A stretch of 64,000 bases of DNA from CAWAPD01 sp963783865 (GCA_963783865.1 CAWAPD010000006.1:169877-233876); one strand, 5' to 3'; shown: positions 18,001 through 27,836, numbered from the stretch's first letter. Numbers and translations are program-made. The notes: generated from the letters alone by a model not told the origin.

Positions 18001-18007
18001 CGGACCG

Positions 18008-19009
18008 ATGGACTGGCACGAGGTCTTCAAGGGGCTGGGCCCGATGCTGCCGCCGGCCGCGGTGGAACACGAGGACGAGGAGCGCCGCGGCCTGTTCGGC
18101 CGCCTGCGCGAGAACCTCGGCAAGGCGCGCGGCGCCCTGGCCGACCACATGCGCACGGTGCTGTTCGACGGCCTCGACGAGCGCTCGTGGGAGCAGGTCG
18201 AGGAGGCGCTGATCTTCGCCGACGTCGGGGTCGACGCCACGGTGCGCATCGTGGAGCAGCTCGAACGCGAGGCGGCCCAGGAGGGCATCGCCTCGCGCGA
18301 CGAGCTCCTGGGCCGCCTCGCCGCGATCGTCGCCGGCATGCTCAAGCCCGAGCCGCCCGAGCGCCAGCTGATCGACGTCTCCGCCGCGCCGTCGGTGATC
18401 CTCATGGTCGGGGTGAACGGGACCGGCAAGACCACGACGATCGGCAAGCTGGCGTTCCGCCTGAACGAGCTGGGACGCACCCCGCTGATGGTCGCCGGCG
18501 ACACGTTCCGGGCGGCGGCCGGCGAGCAGCTGGCGCAGTGGGCCGACCGGGTGGGCTGCGGCATCGTGCGCCAGGCCGAGGGCGGCGATCCGGGGGCCGT
18601 CGTCTACGACGGCCTGGTCGCCGCCCGCGCCCGCGCCGCCGACGTCGTCGTGATCGACACCGCCGGCCGCCTGCACACCCAGGTCAACCTCATGAACGAG
18701 CTCGTCAAGGTGCGCCGGGTGATCGAGAAGCAGCAGCCCGGCGCCCCGCACGAGACGCTGCTCGTGATCGACGCCACGACGGGGCAGAACGGCCTGCGCC
18801 AGGCGCAGATGTTCGCCGAGGCGGTCGCGGTGACCGGCGTCGTCCTGACCAAGCTCGACGGCACCGCCAAGGGCGGCATCGTGGTCGCCATCCACGAGGA
18901 GCTCGGCATCCCGATCAAGCTGATCGGCGTGGGGGAGAAGCTCGAGGACCTGCGCCCGTTCGACGCCGACGAGTTCGCCCGGGCCCTGTTCGACGTCGGC
19001 GAAGACTGA
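18008..19009 (+). CDS. ftsY: signal recognition particle receptor FtsY
   Basis: SRP-receptor GTPase that docks ribosome-SRP complexes at the membrane. It has 333 residues: a short acidic A-domain (about 1-30), the four-helix N domain, and the G domain with G1 in GVNGTGKTTTIGK, the DTFRAAA motif, DTAGRLH (G3) and TKLDGTAKGG (G4), then the closing GVGEKLEDLRPF. There is no transmembrane segment. The smc-ftsY-ffh order is retained, with a broken GNAT gene between ftsY and ffh. Confidence 0.96.
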   Translation: MDWHEVFKGLGPMLPPAAVEHEDEERRGLFGRLRENLGKARGALADHMRTVLFDGLDERSWEQVEEALIFADVGVDATVRIVEQLEREAAQEGIASRDELLGRLAAIVAGMLKPEPPERQLIDVSAAPSVILMVGVNGTGKTTTIGKLAFRLNELGRTPLMVAGDTFRAAAGEQLAQWADRVGCGIVRQAEGGDPGAVVYDGLVAARARAADVVVIDTAGRLHTQVNLMNELVKVRRVIEKQQPGAPHETLLVIDATTGQNGLRQAQMFAEAVAVTGVVLTKLDGTAKGGIVVAIHEELGIPIKLIGVGEKLEDLRPFDADEFARALFDVGED

Positions 19010-19016
19010 CTGCCGC

Positions 19017-19560
19017 ATGCTGCCCCTGCGCACGGCCCGCCTCGAGGTGCGGGAGCTGACCCCCGCCGATCTCGACGACCTGGCCGAGGTCTACGCCGAC
19101 CCGCGCGTGCTCTGGTGGGAGGCCCGCGCCCTCCGACGCGCGGAGACGCTCGCCGAGCTCGAAGGGTCATCGTCGAGCGCTACCGTGACGGACGGCATCG
19201 GCGAGTACGCGGTCGTGCTCGTCGCGACCGGACGCGTGATCGGCACCTGCGGACCAGCCTGGCGCGAGATCGAGGGCGAGCGGCTGCCCGAGCTCGGATG
19301 GCTGCTGCGCGGCGACCAGTGGGGTCACGGGGTACGCCACCGAGGCGGCGCGCGCCGTCGTCGGCCACGTCGCCGAGCGCGGCGACATCCCCAGGCTCTA
19401 CTCGCTGATCGTCCCCGGGAACGGCCGCTCCGAGAGGGTGGCGCTCAGGCTCGGCATGCGGGTCGAGAGGGTGGTCTCCTGGGCAGGCACGGCGCACCGG
19501 CTCTGGGCCGTCGACGTGCGTGCTACCATGGTCCCTCCGCCCCAGACTCGAGAAGGCTGA
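19017..19560 (+). CDS. GNAT-family N-acetyltransferase (frameshifted)
   Basis: About 180 residues if repaired. It begins PLRTARLEVRELTPADLDDL, typical of RimJ/RimL-like GNATs. Then EYAVVLVATGRVIGTCG and, in another frame, YATEAARAVVGHVAERG (the acetyl-CoA loop region) followed by ALRLGMRVERVVSWAGTAHRLWAV. The frame changes near 19165 (-1 or +2), near 19190 (+1) and at 19332 (+1, GGGG before TAC). The substrate is unknown; ribosomal-protein or small-molecule acetylation is the family range. It ends 4 nt before the ffh start, so it may be translationally linked to ffh. Confidence 0.7.
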
Positions 19561-19564
19561 TCTG

Positions 19565-20899
<1,335 letters not shown>

Positions 20900-20986
20900 G
20901 GCGCCGCTCCGCGCGCCGCCGGCGAGCGCGGGCGGCGTCCTTCAGACCGTCTCCCTGAGCCTCCGGGGACCCTCCGAGGCCTGTGG

Positions 20987-20992
20987 TATCAT
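20987..20992 (+). promoter_or_regulatory. extended -10 for the rpsP operon
   Basis: TGTGG-TATCAT (TATCAT at 20987-20992) gives a good -10 in the 150-nt ffh-rpsP gap. No clear -35 is seen. A start near 20999 would give a leader of about 50 nt ahead of the Shine-Dalgarno GAGGTG and ATG 21050. Confidence 0.4.
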
Positions 20993-21049
20993 GACGCCAT
21001 CCGTGGCCGGAACCGTAGGATGCTGTTCTCTAGCTGGAAGAGGTGATCC

Positions 21050-21295
21050 ATGGCCGTTCGTATCAGGCTGAGCCGCGTCGGCGGCGCCAAGAACCCGATC
21101 TACCGCATCGTCGTCGCCGATCAGGCGGCCCGCCGCGACGGGCGTTCGATCGAGACCATCGGGCAGTACAACCCGCGCGAGACCCCGTCCCTCATCGAGA
21201 TCGACGCCGACAAGGCGCGCGCGTGGCTCGACAAGGGCGCGAAGCCGTCCAACACCGTCAAGCGTCTGCTCGCCGTCAAAGGCATCGACGCCTAG
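21050..21295 (+). CDS. rpsP: 30S ribosomal protein S16
   Basis: An 81-residue ribosomal protein with the standard start MAVRIRLSRVGGAKNPIYRIV and the IGQYNP motif. It is the first gene of the conserved operon rpsP-khpA-rimM-trmD-rplS. The Shine-Dalgarno GAAGAGGTG precedes ATG 21050. The khpA start lies one base after its stop. Confidence 0.96.
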   Translation: MAVRIRLSRVGGAKNPIYRIVVADQAARRDGRSIETIGQYNPRETPSLIEIDADKARAWLDKGAKPSNTVKRLLAVKGIDA

Positions 21296-21296
21296 G

Positions 21297-21560
21297 GTGG
21301 CGGCGGTGGAAGCGACTGAAGGGGTCGTGTTGAAGGAGCTGCTCGAGTACCTCGCCAAGTCGCTGGTCGACAAGCCCGACGAGGTGCACGTCGAGGCGAC
21401 CGAGACCGAGACCACCGTGGTGCTCGAGCTCACGGTGGCCAAGGACGACGTGGGCAAGGTCATCGGCAAGCAGGGACGCATCGCCCGCGCCCTGCGCACC
21501 ATCGTCAAGGCCAGCGCCGTCCGCGACGGCAAGCGGGCGATCGTCGAGATCGTCGACTAG
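21297..21560 (+). CDS. khpA: KH-domain RNA-binding protein KhpA
   Basis: A protein of up to 87 residues that is a single KH domain, with the GxxG loop as VIGKQGRIARALRTIV. In other bacteria it pairs with KhpB and influences division and small-RNA biology. It sits between rpsP and rimM as usual. GTG 21297 is the longest start; GTG 21312 (nearer ELLEYLAKSLV) is also possible and would fit the usual 76-80 residue length better. Confidence 0.9.
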   Translation: MAAVEATEGVVLKELLEYLAKSLVDKPDEVHVEATETETTVVLELTVAKDDVGKVIGKQGRIARALRTIVKASAVRDGKRAIVEIVD

Positions 21561-21569
21561 GCTGCCGCC

Positions 21570-22067
21570 GTGGCCGAGGGCCGCTGGGTCTGCGGAACGC
21601 TGGGGCGCGCCCACGGCCTCACCGGCGAGCTCTACCTCGACCTCGCGCCCCGCGGCCTCGACTGTCTGACCAGAGGCGAGGAGTTCTTCCTCGCCAGAGA
21701 GGGCGTCGATGGGCTCGCGCCCGTCCGCCTGCGGCGGACGGGCGGGACCGATCGACGCCCCCTCGTGCGTCTGGACGACGTCGACACGCGCGACGCGGCG
21801 ATCGCGGTGCAGGGCGCCGTGGTGCTCGCCGCCTCACCCGCCCTCGACGAGGGCGACACCTGGGTCGTCTCCGAGCTGCTCGGCCGTCGCGTGCTGGCGG
21901 GCGAGCGCGAGCTCGGCGTGGTCGACGACGTGGTGATGGGCGCCGCGCAGGACATCCTCCAGATCCGCCGCCCCGACGGCGGCGTCGAGCTGGTGCCGTT
22001 CGTGGCCGAGCTCGTCAGCGTCGACGACGACACCGGCGCCGTCCGCGTGCGCGAGGGGCTGCTGTGA
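21570..22067 (+). CDS. rimM: ribosome maturation factor RimM
   Basis: 16S rRNA processing factor that binds S19 in the 30S head. The 165-residue protein begins with the RimM N-terminal barrel motif LGRAHGLTGELYL. The PRC-barrel half (about 95-165) has the conserved WVVSELLG and a PFVAELV segment. Start GTG 21570 lies 9 nt after khpA. The stop overlaps the trmD GTG (GTGA). Confidence 0.93.
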   Translation: MAEGRWVCGTLGRAHGLTGELYLDLAPRGLDCLTRGEEFFLAREGVDGLAPVRLRRTGGTDRRPLVRLDDVDTRDAAIAVQGAVVLAASPALDEGDTWVVSELLGRRVLAGERELGVVDDVVMGAAQDILQIRRPDGGVELVPFVAELVSVDDDTGAVRVREGLL

Positions 22068-22744
22068 ACGTCGACGTCTTCACGCTGTTCCCGCAGGCGT
22101 TCGAGTGGTTCGCCCAACAGGTGCACGTGAACCGGGCCCGCGACCGGGGCACGGCGTTCGCCTTCCACGACTACCGCGACCACACGCCGCTCTCGCACGG
22201 CCAGGTCGACGACACGCCCTACGGCGGCGGCGCCGGCATGGTCCTGCGCATCGACGTGGTGTGCGCGGCGCTGGAGGCCGTCTTCGGCGGCGACGCGGAG
22301 CGCGTGAAGGAGGGGCGGAGGGTCGTCGAGCTGACGCCCCGCGGGCGTCAGCTCGACGACCCTCTGACCGGCGAGCTCGCCCAGACCGACTTGGTCCTGC
22401 TCTGCGGGCGCTACGAAGGCATCGACGAGCGCGTCTCGCATCTGGTCACCGACCGCGTCTCGATCGGCCCCTACGTGCTCAGCGGCGGCGAGATCGCGGC
22501 CATGGCCCTGCTCGACGCCGTCGTGCGCAAGATCGAGGGCGCCGTCTCGAACCCCGAGAGCGTGAGCGCCGACTCGTTCTCGGAGGCGCTCGACGGCGAG
22601 GCGGAGCACCCGCACTACACGCGGCCGGCGGAGTTCCGCGGCTGGCCGGTGCCCGAGGTCCTGCTGAGCGGCCACCACGCCGAGATCGAAGGCTGGCGGC
22701 GCGCGCAGCGCGGGAGCGGAGAAGGCGGAGCGCCGGAGCGGTGA
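22064..22744 (+). CDS. trmD: tRNA (guanine37-N1)-methyltransferase
   Basis: Methylates G37 of tRNAs that read CNN codons, preventing +1 frameshifting. The 226-residue SPOUT trefoil-knot protein has the SAM-binding knot in CGRYEGIDERV and IGPYVLSGGEIAAM, and the C-terminal domain with SADSFSEALDGEAEHPHYTRP. GTG 22064 overlaps the rimM stop. The gene appears intact, which matters because so many other genes here carry apparent +1 shifts. Confidence 0.95.
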   Translation: MNVDVFTLFPQAFEWFAQQVHVNRARDRGTAFAFHDYRDHTPLSHGQVDDTPYGGGAGMVLRIDVVCAALEAVFGGDAERVKEGRRVVELTPRGRQLDDPLTGELAQTDLVLLCGRYEGIDERVSHLVTDRVSIGPYVLSGGEIAAMALLDAVVRKIEGAVSNPESVSADSFSEALDGEAEHPHYTRPAEFRGWPVPEVLLSGHHAEIEGWRRAQRGSGEGGAPER

Positions 22745-22782
22745 CGACCGACCGGCCCCGGCGCCTGCCGGGGCTCGACGTT

Positions 22783-22812
22783 TTGCGTCATCCCCGCCGA
22801 GTCTGGTACAGT
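22783..22812 (+). promoter_or_regulatory. promoter candidate for rplS
   Basis: TTGCGT (22783-22788), an 18-base spacer and TGG-TACAGT (-10 at 22807-22812) lie in the 99-nt trmD-rplS gap. This would allow L19 to be transcribed independently of trmD. The leader is about 25 nt. Confidence 0.5.
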
Positions 22813-22843
22813 AGCCGCCGCGATTCATCCGAGAGAGGATCCC

Positions 22844-23188
22844 GTGAAGGCGATCGACAACATCGAGCGGCAGCAGCTGCGCGACGACATCCCCGAGTTC
22901 AAGGCCGGCGACACCGTCAAGGTGCACTTCAAGGTCATCGAGGGCAGCCGCCAGCGTATCCAGATCTTCCAGGGCACGGTCATCAAGCGCCAGGGCCCGG
23001 GCGCGCGCGAGACCTTCACGGTCCGCAAGCAGTCGTTCGGCGTCGGCGTGGAGCGTACGTTCCCGGTGCACTCGCCCAAGATCGAGAAGATCGAAGTGAC
23101 GATGATCGGCGACGTGCGGCGCGCCAAGCTCTACTACCTGCGCGACAAGGTCGGCAAGCGGGCGCGCGTCCGCGAGAAGCAGCACTGA
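22844..23188 (+). CDS. rplS: 50S ribosomal protein L19
   Basis: A 114-residue ribosomal protein, full length, with the family elements FKAGDTVKVHFKVIEGSRQR, FQGTVIKRQG, TFTVRKQSFGVGVERTFP and a C-terminal RRAKLYYLRD. Start GTG 22844 follows GAGAGAGGA. It is the last member of the rpsP operon block. The signal peptidase gene follows 31 nt downstream. Confidence 0.96.
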   Translation: MKAIDNIERQQLRDDIPEFKAGDTVKVHFKVIEGSRQRIQIFQGTVIKRQGPGARETFTVRKQSFGVGVERTFPVHSPKIEKIEVTMIGDVRRAKLYYLRDKVGKRARVREKQH

Positions 23189-23219
23189 CCCAGGCCTGCC
23201 CACCGGCGGCGCCGCCTCC

Positions 23220-23786
23220 TTGAAGCGCAACACCATCATCGACTACGCGGTCATCGCGATCGCGGCGGTTGCCCTCGCGTTCCTGCTCCAGGCGTTCGTC
23301 GTCAAGCCGTACCGCATCCCCTCGCCGTCGATGGTCCCGACCCTCGACGTCGGCGACCGCGTGCTCGTCGCGCGCTTCATCTACCACTTCGACAAGCCGT
23401 CGCGGGGCGACATCGTCGTCTTCCGCTGGCCGGGCGACAACAAGACGGTGTTCATCAAGCGCATCATCGGCGTGCCGGGCGACACGATCTCGCTCAAGGA
23501 CGGCCGCGTGTACGTCAACGGCAAGGAGCTCGACGAGCCGTACGTGGCCAAGGAGAACGGCCAGCAGGCGGCCACCGACCCGGCGCCGATGGTCACCGGC
23601 ACGACGATGTCCCAGCCATGGTCGTTGCAGCAGCCCTACACGGTGCCGGCGGACAGCTACTTCGTGATGGGCGACAACCGCACCGCCAGCGACGACAGCC
23701 GCGTCTGGGGCCCGGTGCCGGCGGCCAACCTCATCGGCCAGGCGTTCTTCACCTACTGGCCGCCCACGCGCATCGGCGTACCGTGA
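23220..23786 (+). CDS. lepB: type I signal peptidase
   Basis: Membrane serine protease that removes signal peptides, needed by the exported giants encoded later in this window. It has 188 residues with one N-terminal transmembrane helix (IIDYAVIAIAAVALAFLLQA). The catalytic Ser is in PSPSMVPTL and the Lys in FIKRIIGVPGD, and the family box DNRTASDDSR lies near the C-terminus. TTG 23220 is the only start in frame after the rplS stop that keeps the membrane helix. Its place after rplS is the actinobacterial arrangement. Confidence 0.92.
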   Translation: MKRNTIIDYAVIAIAAVALAFLLQAFVVKPYRIPSPSMVPTLDVGDRVLVARFIYHFDKPSRGDIVVFRWPGDNKTVFIKRIIGVPGDTISLKDGRVYVNGKELDEPYVAKENGQQAATDPAPMVTGTTMSQPWSLQQPYTVPADSYFVMGDNRTASDDSRVWGPVPAANLIGQAFFTYWPPTRIGVP

Positions 23787-23844
23787 CCGGGGCGGCGCGG
23801 ACGACGTCCCGCGCCTGATGCTCCGGCCGGGGGGCGGCCGATCC

Positions 23845-23874
23845 GTCGCGGTCGATCCCGTCGCGGTCGATCCC
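23845..23874 (+). repeat. 15-bp direct repeat upstream of rnhB
   Basis: The unit GTCGCGGTCGATCCC occurs twice head-to-tail (23845-23859, 23860-23874), with a degenerate upstream half. It abuts the -35 box at 23876. It could be an operator for a repeat-binding regulator, or only local slippage. Confidence 0.6.
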
Positions 23875-23875
23875 G

Positions 23876-23904
23876 TTGCGGCGGCGGCCGTCCTTGTCTA
23901 GATT
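23876..23904 (+). promoter_or_regulatory. promoter for a leaderless rnhB mRNA
   Basis: TTGCGG (23876-23881), exactly 17 bases, then TAGATT (23899-23904). The A of the rnhB ATG is 7 bases beyond the -10, where transcription should start, so the mRNA probably has no 5' leader. Confidence 0.6.
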
Positions 23905-23910
23905 GGCGGC

Positions 23911-24570
23911 ATGAACACCCGCTTCTCCCACGACCTCGAGCGCGCCGGGCGGACGACCGTCGGCGGCGCCGACGAAGCGGGGAGGGGCTGCCTGGCCGGG
24001 CCGCTGGTGGCGGCGTCGGTCGTGTTCGACTACGCGGACTGGAACAACGCCGCCTTCGCCGAGCTCGAGGACCTGAACGACTCCAAGAAGCTGACGCGGC
24101 CCACGCGCGCCCGCCTGTACGAGGCCGTGCTGGCGCGCGCCGCCCAGGTCGCCGTCGTCGCCTGCTCGCCGGGGACGATCGACGCACGTGGGTTGCACGT
24201 CTGCAACCTCGACGCGTTGCGCCGCACCCTGGCGTTGCTCGAGCCGGCGCCACGGGTGGCGTTCGTCGACGGGTTCCCGCTCGGCGGAGACGCCGTCCCG
24301 CACGAGGCGCTGGTCGGCGGCGACGGCCGCTCGGCGGCCGTCGCCGCCGCCTCCGTCGTCGCCAAGGTGACGCGCGACCGCCTGATGATGGCCGCGCACG
24401 AGCGCTGGCCGCTGTACGGGTTCGACTCGCACGTGGGCTACGCGTGCGAAGCCCACCGCGACGCGATCGTCGAGCACGGGGTGTGCGAGATCCACAGGAT
24501 GTCGTTCAACTCCGTCGCCTACCAGCAGCTCGACCTGTCCCTCCTGCTCGAGGAGGACGTGGCCGGGTAG
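23911..24570 (+). CDS. rnhB: ribonuclease HII
   Basis: Removes RNA from RNA-DNA hybrids and single ribonucleotides. It has 219 residues with the family start GGADEAGRGCLAGPLVAA (catalytic Asp-Glu), NDSKKLT, the Asp in FVDGFPLGG and ASVVAKVTRDRLM. Start ATG 23911 has no Shine-Dalgarno, but it coincides with the expected transcription start of a strong promoter, so the gene is probably leaderless. Confidence 0.95.
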   Translation: MNTRFSHDLERAGRTTVGGADEAGRGCLAGPLVAASVVFDYADWNNAAFAELEDLNDSKKLTRPTRARLYEAVLARAAQVAVVACSPGTIDARGLHVCNLDALRRTLALLEPAPRVAFVDGFPLGGDAVPHEALVGGDGRSAAVAAASVVAKVTRDRLMMAAHERWPLYGFDSHVGYACEAHRDAIVEHGVCEIHRMSFNSVAYQQLDLSLLLEEDVAG

Positions 24571-24644
24571 GCAATCGGCCAACGTCACCTCGCGGCGCCG
24601 GCCCCGTTGTTCCCGCCGCCGCGCGCCCTCGCTACGCTCGGTCC

Positions 24645-24707
24645 ATGGCTTCCGATCTCGCTTGTCCGGCCCGCGGCTGCCCGGTTCGGCCGACCGCCGC
24701 GCGGTGA
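24645..24707 (+). CDS. 20-codon upstream ORF coupled to yraN
   Basis: An ATG at 24645 opens a 20-residue frame (MASDLACPARGCPVRPTAAR) whose TGA overlaps the yraN GTG (GTGA). The ATG lies 7 bases after a -10-like TACGCT (24633-24638), the same geometry as rnhB, so a leaderless mRNA could begin here and feed ribosomes into yraN by coupling. It contains two Cys and several Pro/Arg. It might instead be the true N-terminus of YraN displaced by a base error. No homology is recognised. Confidence 0.35.
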   Translation: MASDLACPARGCPVRPTAAR

Positions 24708-25081
24708 CCGCCGGCACCCTCGCCTTCGGGCGCGAGGCCGAGCGCCTCGCCGTGGCGTACCTGGTTCGCCACGGGTACCGCATCCTGTCGGTGAACCAGC
24801 GGGTCGGCCGCGGCGAGATCGACATCATCGCGCGCCGCGGCCGGGCGCTCGCCTTCGTCGAGGTGAAGGCGCGCCGCACGCGTGCGTGCGGCGCGCCCGA
24901 AGACGCCGTCACCGCACGCAAGCGCCGCCAGGTCGCTCGCCTGGCGGCCCTGTGGCTCGGCAGCCACCCGCGGGCGCTGCGGGGCGTCGACGACGTGCGC
25001 TACGACGTGATCGCCGTCGACGCCCTGCGGCGCCCGCCCCAGATCCGCCACATCGAGGCCGCCTTCGAGGGCGACGGCTAG
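24704..25081 (+). CDS. yraN: YraN/UPF0102 family nuclease-fold protein
   Basis: About 125 residues of the UPF0102 family, which has an endonuclease-like fold and an unclear role in DNA processing. The signature GRGEIDIIARRGRALAFVEVKARR contains the family Glu-Asp-Glu-x-Lys residues (shown here at 24810-24880). I placed the start at GTG 24704 (VTAGTLAFGREAE); a GTG at 24662 is possible but adds unlikely sequence. Its stop shares one base with the comM start. The rnhB-yraN-comM-dprA order is the actinobacterial norm. Confidence 0.88.
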   Translation: MTAGTLAFGREAERLAVAYLVRHGYRILSVNQRVGRGEIDIIARRGRALAFVEVKARRTRACGAPEDAVTARKRRQVARLAALWLGSHPRALRGVDDVRYDVIAVDALRRPPQIRHIEAAFEGDG

Positions 25082-26595
25082 TGCTGGCCCGCGTTTCCAG
25101 CGAGGCTCTGAGCGGTCTCGAGAGCCACCCGGTGCACGTCGAGGCCGACGTGGTCGCCGGGGCGCCGGCGTTCACGGTCGTCGGGTTGCCCGACGCGGCC
25201 GTGCAGGAGAGCCGCGAGCGCGTGCGTTCGGCGATCGTCAACAGCGGTTTCGAGTTTCCCTCCCGACGCATCACCGTCAACCTGGCGCCGGCCGACGTGC
25301 GCAAGGAGGGCCCGTCCTTCGATCTGCCGATCGCCCTCGCGTTCCTGCTCGCCACGGCGCAGACGCGCTGCCGGCACGAGTCGACGGCGGTCGTCGGCGA
25401 GCTCGGGCTCGACGGCGGCGTGCGACCGGTCACGGGCGTCCTGGCGCTGGCCCAGAGCGCGCGACGGCGAGGGGTGAAGCGCCTGATCGTGCCGCGCGAG
25501 AACGCGCGCGAGGCCGCCCTGGTCGACGGTCTCGGCGTCCTGCCGGCGGGTTCGCTGCGCGAAGCCGTCGCCGTCATCTCCGACCCTGCCCCGGCGGCGA
25601 TCGCCGGCACCGCGGCGGCCGAGCTCCTCGACGTGGCTGCCGGCGACGACGTCGACCTCTCCGACGTGGTCGGCCACGAGGCCGTCAAGCGCGTGCTCGA
25701 GGTCGCCGTCGCCGGCGGTCACAACCTGCTCATGACCGGTCCGCCGGGGTCGGGCAAGACCATGCTGGCGCGCAGGGTGCCCACGATCATGCCGTCGCTC
25801 TCGGTGCCCGAGGCCGTCGACATCACCCGCGTCTACTCCGTCGCCGGCCTGCTGCCCGGCGACGTTCCCCTGGTCACCCGCCGGCCGTTCCGGGCGCCGC
25901 ATCACACCATCTCCACCGCGGGTCTCGTCGGTGGCGGCAGCACGCCCCGGCCGGGAGAGGTGAGCCTCTCCCACCTGGGCGTGCTGTTCCTCGACGAGTT
26001 CGCCGAGTTCCGCCTCTCGGCGCTCGAGGGGCTCCGGCAGCCGCTCGAGGACGGCGAGGTGACGATCTCGCGGGCGCTCACGTCGCTGACGTTCCCGGCC
26101 CGCATCATGCTGGTGGCGGCGATGAACCCCTGCCCGTGCGGGTTCCTGGGCGACCGCGCGCGCGAGTGCACCTGTCCCGCGTATCGCATCGCGCAGTACC
26201 ACGCGCGTCTCAGCGGGCCGCTGCTCGACCGCATCGACCTGCGGGTCGTCGTGCCCCGGGTGGCGCCGCGGCGGCGCCGGGGCGCCGGCCGGGGCGAGCC
26301 GTCCCAGGTGGTGCGGGCGCGGGTCACGGCGGCGCGGCAGGCGCAGCGCCTCCGCCTGGGCGGCGCCGGCGTGTGGGCCAACGCGCACATGACGGCGAGG
26401 CACCTGCGCCGCCTGTGCAGGCTCGAGCCGCCCGCCGTCGACCTGCTCGACCGCGCCTACGAGAGCATGCACCTCAGCGGCCGCGCCTGCGACAGGGTCG
26501 TGAAGGTGGCGCAGACGATCGCCGACCTCGCGGGGTCGGCGACGATCGCCAAGGAGCACCTGGCCGAGAGCCTCTCGTACCGCGGGCCGCGGTGA
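25081..26595 (+). CDS. comM: ComM/YifB Mg-chelatase-like AAA+ protein
   Basis: AAA+ helicase of the YifB family; ComM drives branch migration when foreign DNA is integrated during natural transformation. It has 504 residues: an N-terminal Lon-like ChlI domain (GLPDAAVQESRERVRSAI), the AAA+ domain with Walker A GPPGSGKTMLARRVP and Walker B GVLFLDEFAEF, the cysteine cluster NPCPCGFLG...CTCP, and the C-terminal Mg-chelatase domain. Start GTG 25081 overlaps yraN by one base, and the stop overlaps the dprA GTG. Confidence 0.93.
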   Translation: MLARVSSEALSGLESHPVHVEADVVAGAPAFTVVGLPDAAVQESRERVRSAIVNSGFEFPSRRITVNLAPADVRKEGPSFDLPIALAFLLATAQTRCRHESTAVVGELGLDGGVRPVTGVLALAQSARRRGVKRLIVPRENAREAALVDGLGVLPAGSLREAVAVISDPAPAAIAGTAAAELLDVAAGDDVDLSDVVGHEAVKRVLEVAVAGGHNLLMTGPPGSGKTMLARRVPTIMPSLSVPEAVDITRVYSVAGLLPGDVPLVTRRPFRAPHHTISTAGLVGGGSTPRPGEVSLSHLGVLFLDEFAEFRLSALEGLRQPLEDGEVTISRALTSLTFPARIMLVAAMNPCPCGFLGDRARECTCPAYRIAQYHARLSGPLLDRIDLRVVVPRVAPRRRRGAGRGEPSQVVRARVTAARQAQRLRLGGAGVWANAHMTARHLRRLCRLEPPAVDLLDRAYESMHLSGRACDRVVKVAQTIADLAGSATIAKEHLAESLSYRGPR

Positions 26596-27824
26596 CCGCG
26601 GCGGGCGTCGAGGCGCGCGACACCTGCCTGCGGCTGGCGCGCGCCGCGGCCTACGACCCGGGGCTGCTCCAGCGCCTGCACAAGTCGTTCGGGGGCATCG
26701 ACGCGGCGGTCGCACAGCCATGGCACCGGTTGCAGCGGCACGTGCGGCGACCGCCCGCAGGGATCGCCGCTCCGGCGGCCGACGACCCGTCGTGGGCGGC
26801 GCCGCGCGGCGACTCCGGGCGGGCGGTCGTCACCTGGGTCGACCCCGACTACCCCGAGCGCCTGCGGGCGGTCTACGACGCGCCGACCGCGCTCTACATC
26901 GCCGGCGACGACTGGCGGCGCGCGCTCGAGGCGCTCGAGGGTCCCGCCGTCGCCGTCGTGGGCGCCCGCGGTCCGTCGCCCTACGGCCTCGAGATGACGG
27001 CGCTGATCGCCGGCGAGCTGGCGCGCCGCGACGTCTCGGTCGTGAGCGGTCTTGCGCTGGGCATCGACGCGGCCGCGCACCGCGAGGCACTGGCCGCGCT
27101 TCCCGCCGAGAGTGAGGCGACTGTGGCCGCGGTGCTGGGGTGTGGCGTCGACGTCGTCCACCCGCGTGCCAACCGCGACCTGTTCGCCGAGGTGAGGCGG
27201 CGTGGGGTCATCGTCGGCGAGTACGGCTGGGACCTTCCCGGGCTGGCCTGGCGGTTCCCGGCCCGCAACCGCATCATCGCGGGACTGGCCGACGCCGTCG
27301 TCATCGTCGAGGGCAGCGCGCGGAGCGGCTCGCTGCACACCGCGGCCTACATGCTCGAGCTGGGCCGCGAGGTCCTGGCGGTGCCCGGTGAGGCCGGCCG
27401 ACGGCTGTCGGCCGGCCCCCACCTGCTGCTGCGCGACGGCGCCCGCCTCTGCGAGTCGGCCGCCGACGTGTGCGAGGCCATCGGGTTGCCGGCCGCCGGT
27501 GTCGCCGCGGCCGGCCCCAGCGATGCCGGAGGCGAGCCCGATGGTCGCGAGGCACGCTCCCGGGCCGGCGACGGGCTCGAGGCACGGGTCCTCGAGCGGC
27601 TGGCGGCCGGCCGTCACACGGTCGACCAGCTGGTCGGGGCGCTCGCCTGCGAGGCGCGGTCTGTCGTGACCGTGTTGACCCTGCTCGAGCTCGAGGGGGC
27701 GATCGAGACCGACGCGGCCGGAGCCTACCGGATGACCCGGGCCCCGGTACGTCCACGATACGACCGCGCCGCGGCGCGTGGTGAGAAGGAGGCGGTTCCG
27801 GGACCGGCGAAAGAAGACCACTAG
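26592..27824 (+). CDS. dprA: DNA processing protein DprA
   Basis: Loads RecA on incoming single-stranded DNA. It has 410 residues: a SAM-like N-terminal domain (about 1-80), then the Rossmann core with VVGARGPSPYG, SGLALGIDAAAHREAL, the FPARNRIIAGLADAVVIVEG segment and SGSLHTAAYMLELGREV, and a C-terminal winged helix (about 325-400) of the DprA/DML1 type. Start GTG 26592 overlaps the comM stop. Together with comM it suggests a capacity to process taken-up DNA, but no uptake pilus genes are in this window. Confidence 0.93.
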   Translation: MTAAGVEARDTCLRLARAAAYDPGLLQRLHKSFGGIDAAVAQPWHRLQRHVRRPPAGIAAPAADDPSWAAPRGDSGRAVVTWVDPDYPERLRAVYDAPTALYIAGDDWRRALEALEGPAVAVVGARGPSPYGLEMTALIAGELARRDVSVVSGLALGIDAAAHREALAALPAESEATVAAVLGCGVDVVHPRANRDLFAEVRRRGVIVGEYGWDLPGLAWRFPARNRIIAGLADAVVIVEGSARSGSLHTAAYMLELGREVLAVPGEAGRRLSAGPHLLLRDGARLCESAADVCEAIGLPAAGVAAAGPSDAGGEPDGREARSRAGDGLEARVLERLAAGRHTVDQLVGALACEARSVVTVLTLLELEGAIETDAAGAYRMTRAPVRPRYDRAAARGEKEAVPGPAKEDH

Positions 27825-27836
27825 ACATCCCCCACA

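Noticed and set aside
23876..24000. tRNA or 4.5S RNA gene in intergenic gaps
   Set aside because: Gaps were read for cloverleaf patterns and the SRP RNA GGAA/GNRA core. Nothing convincing was found anywhere in the window.
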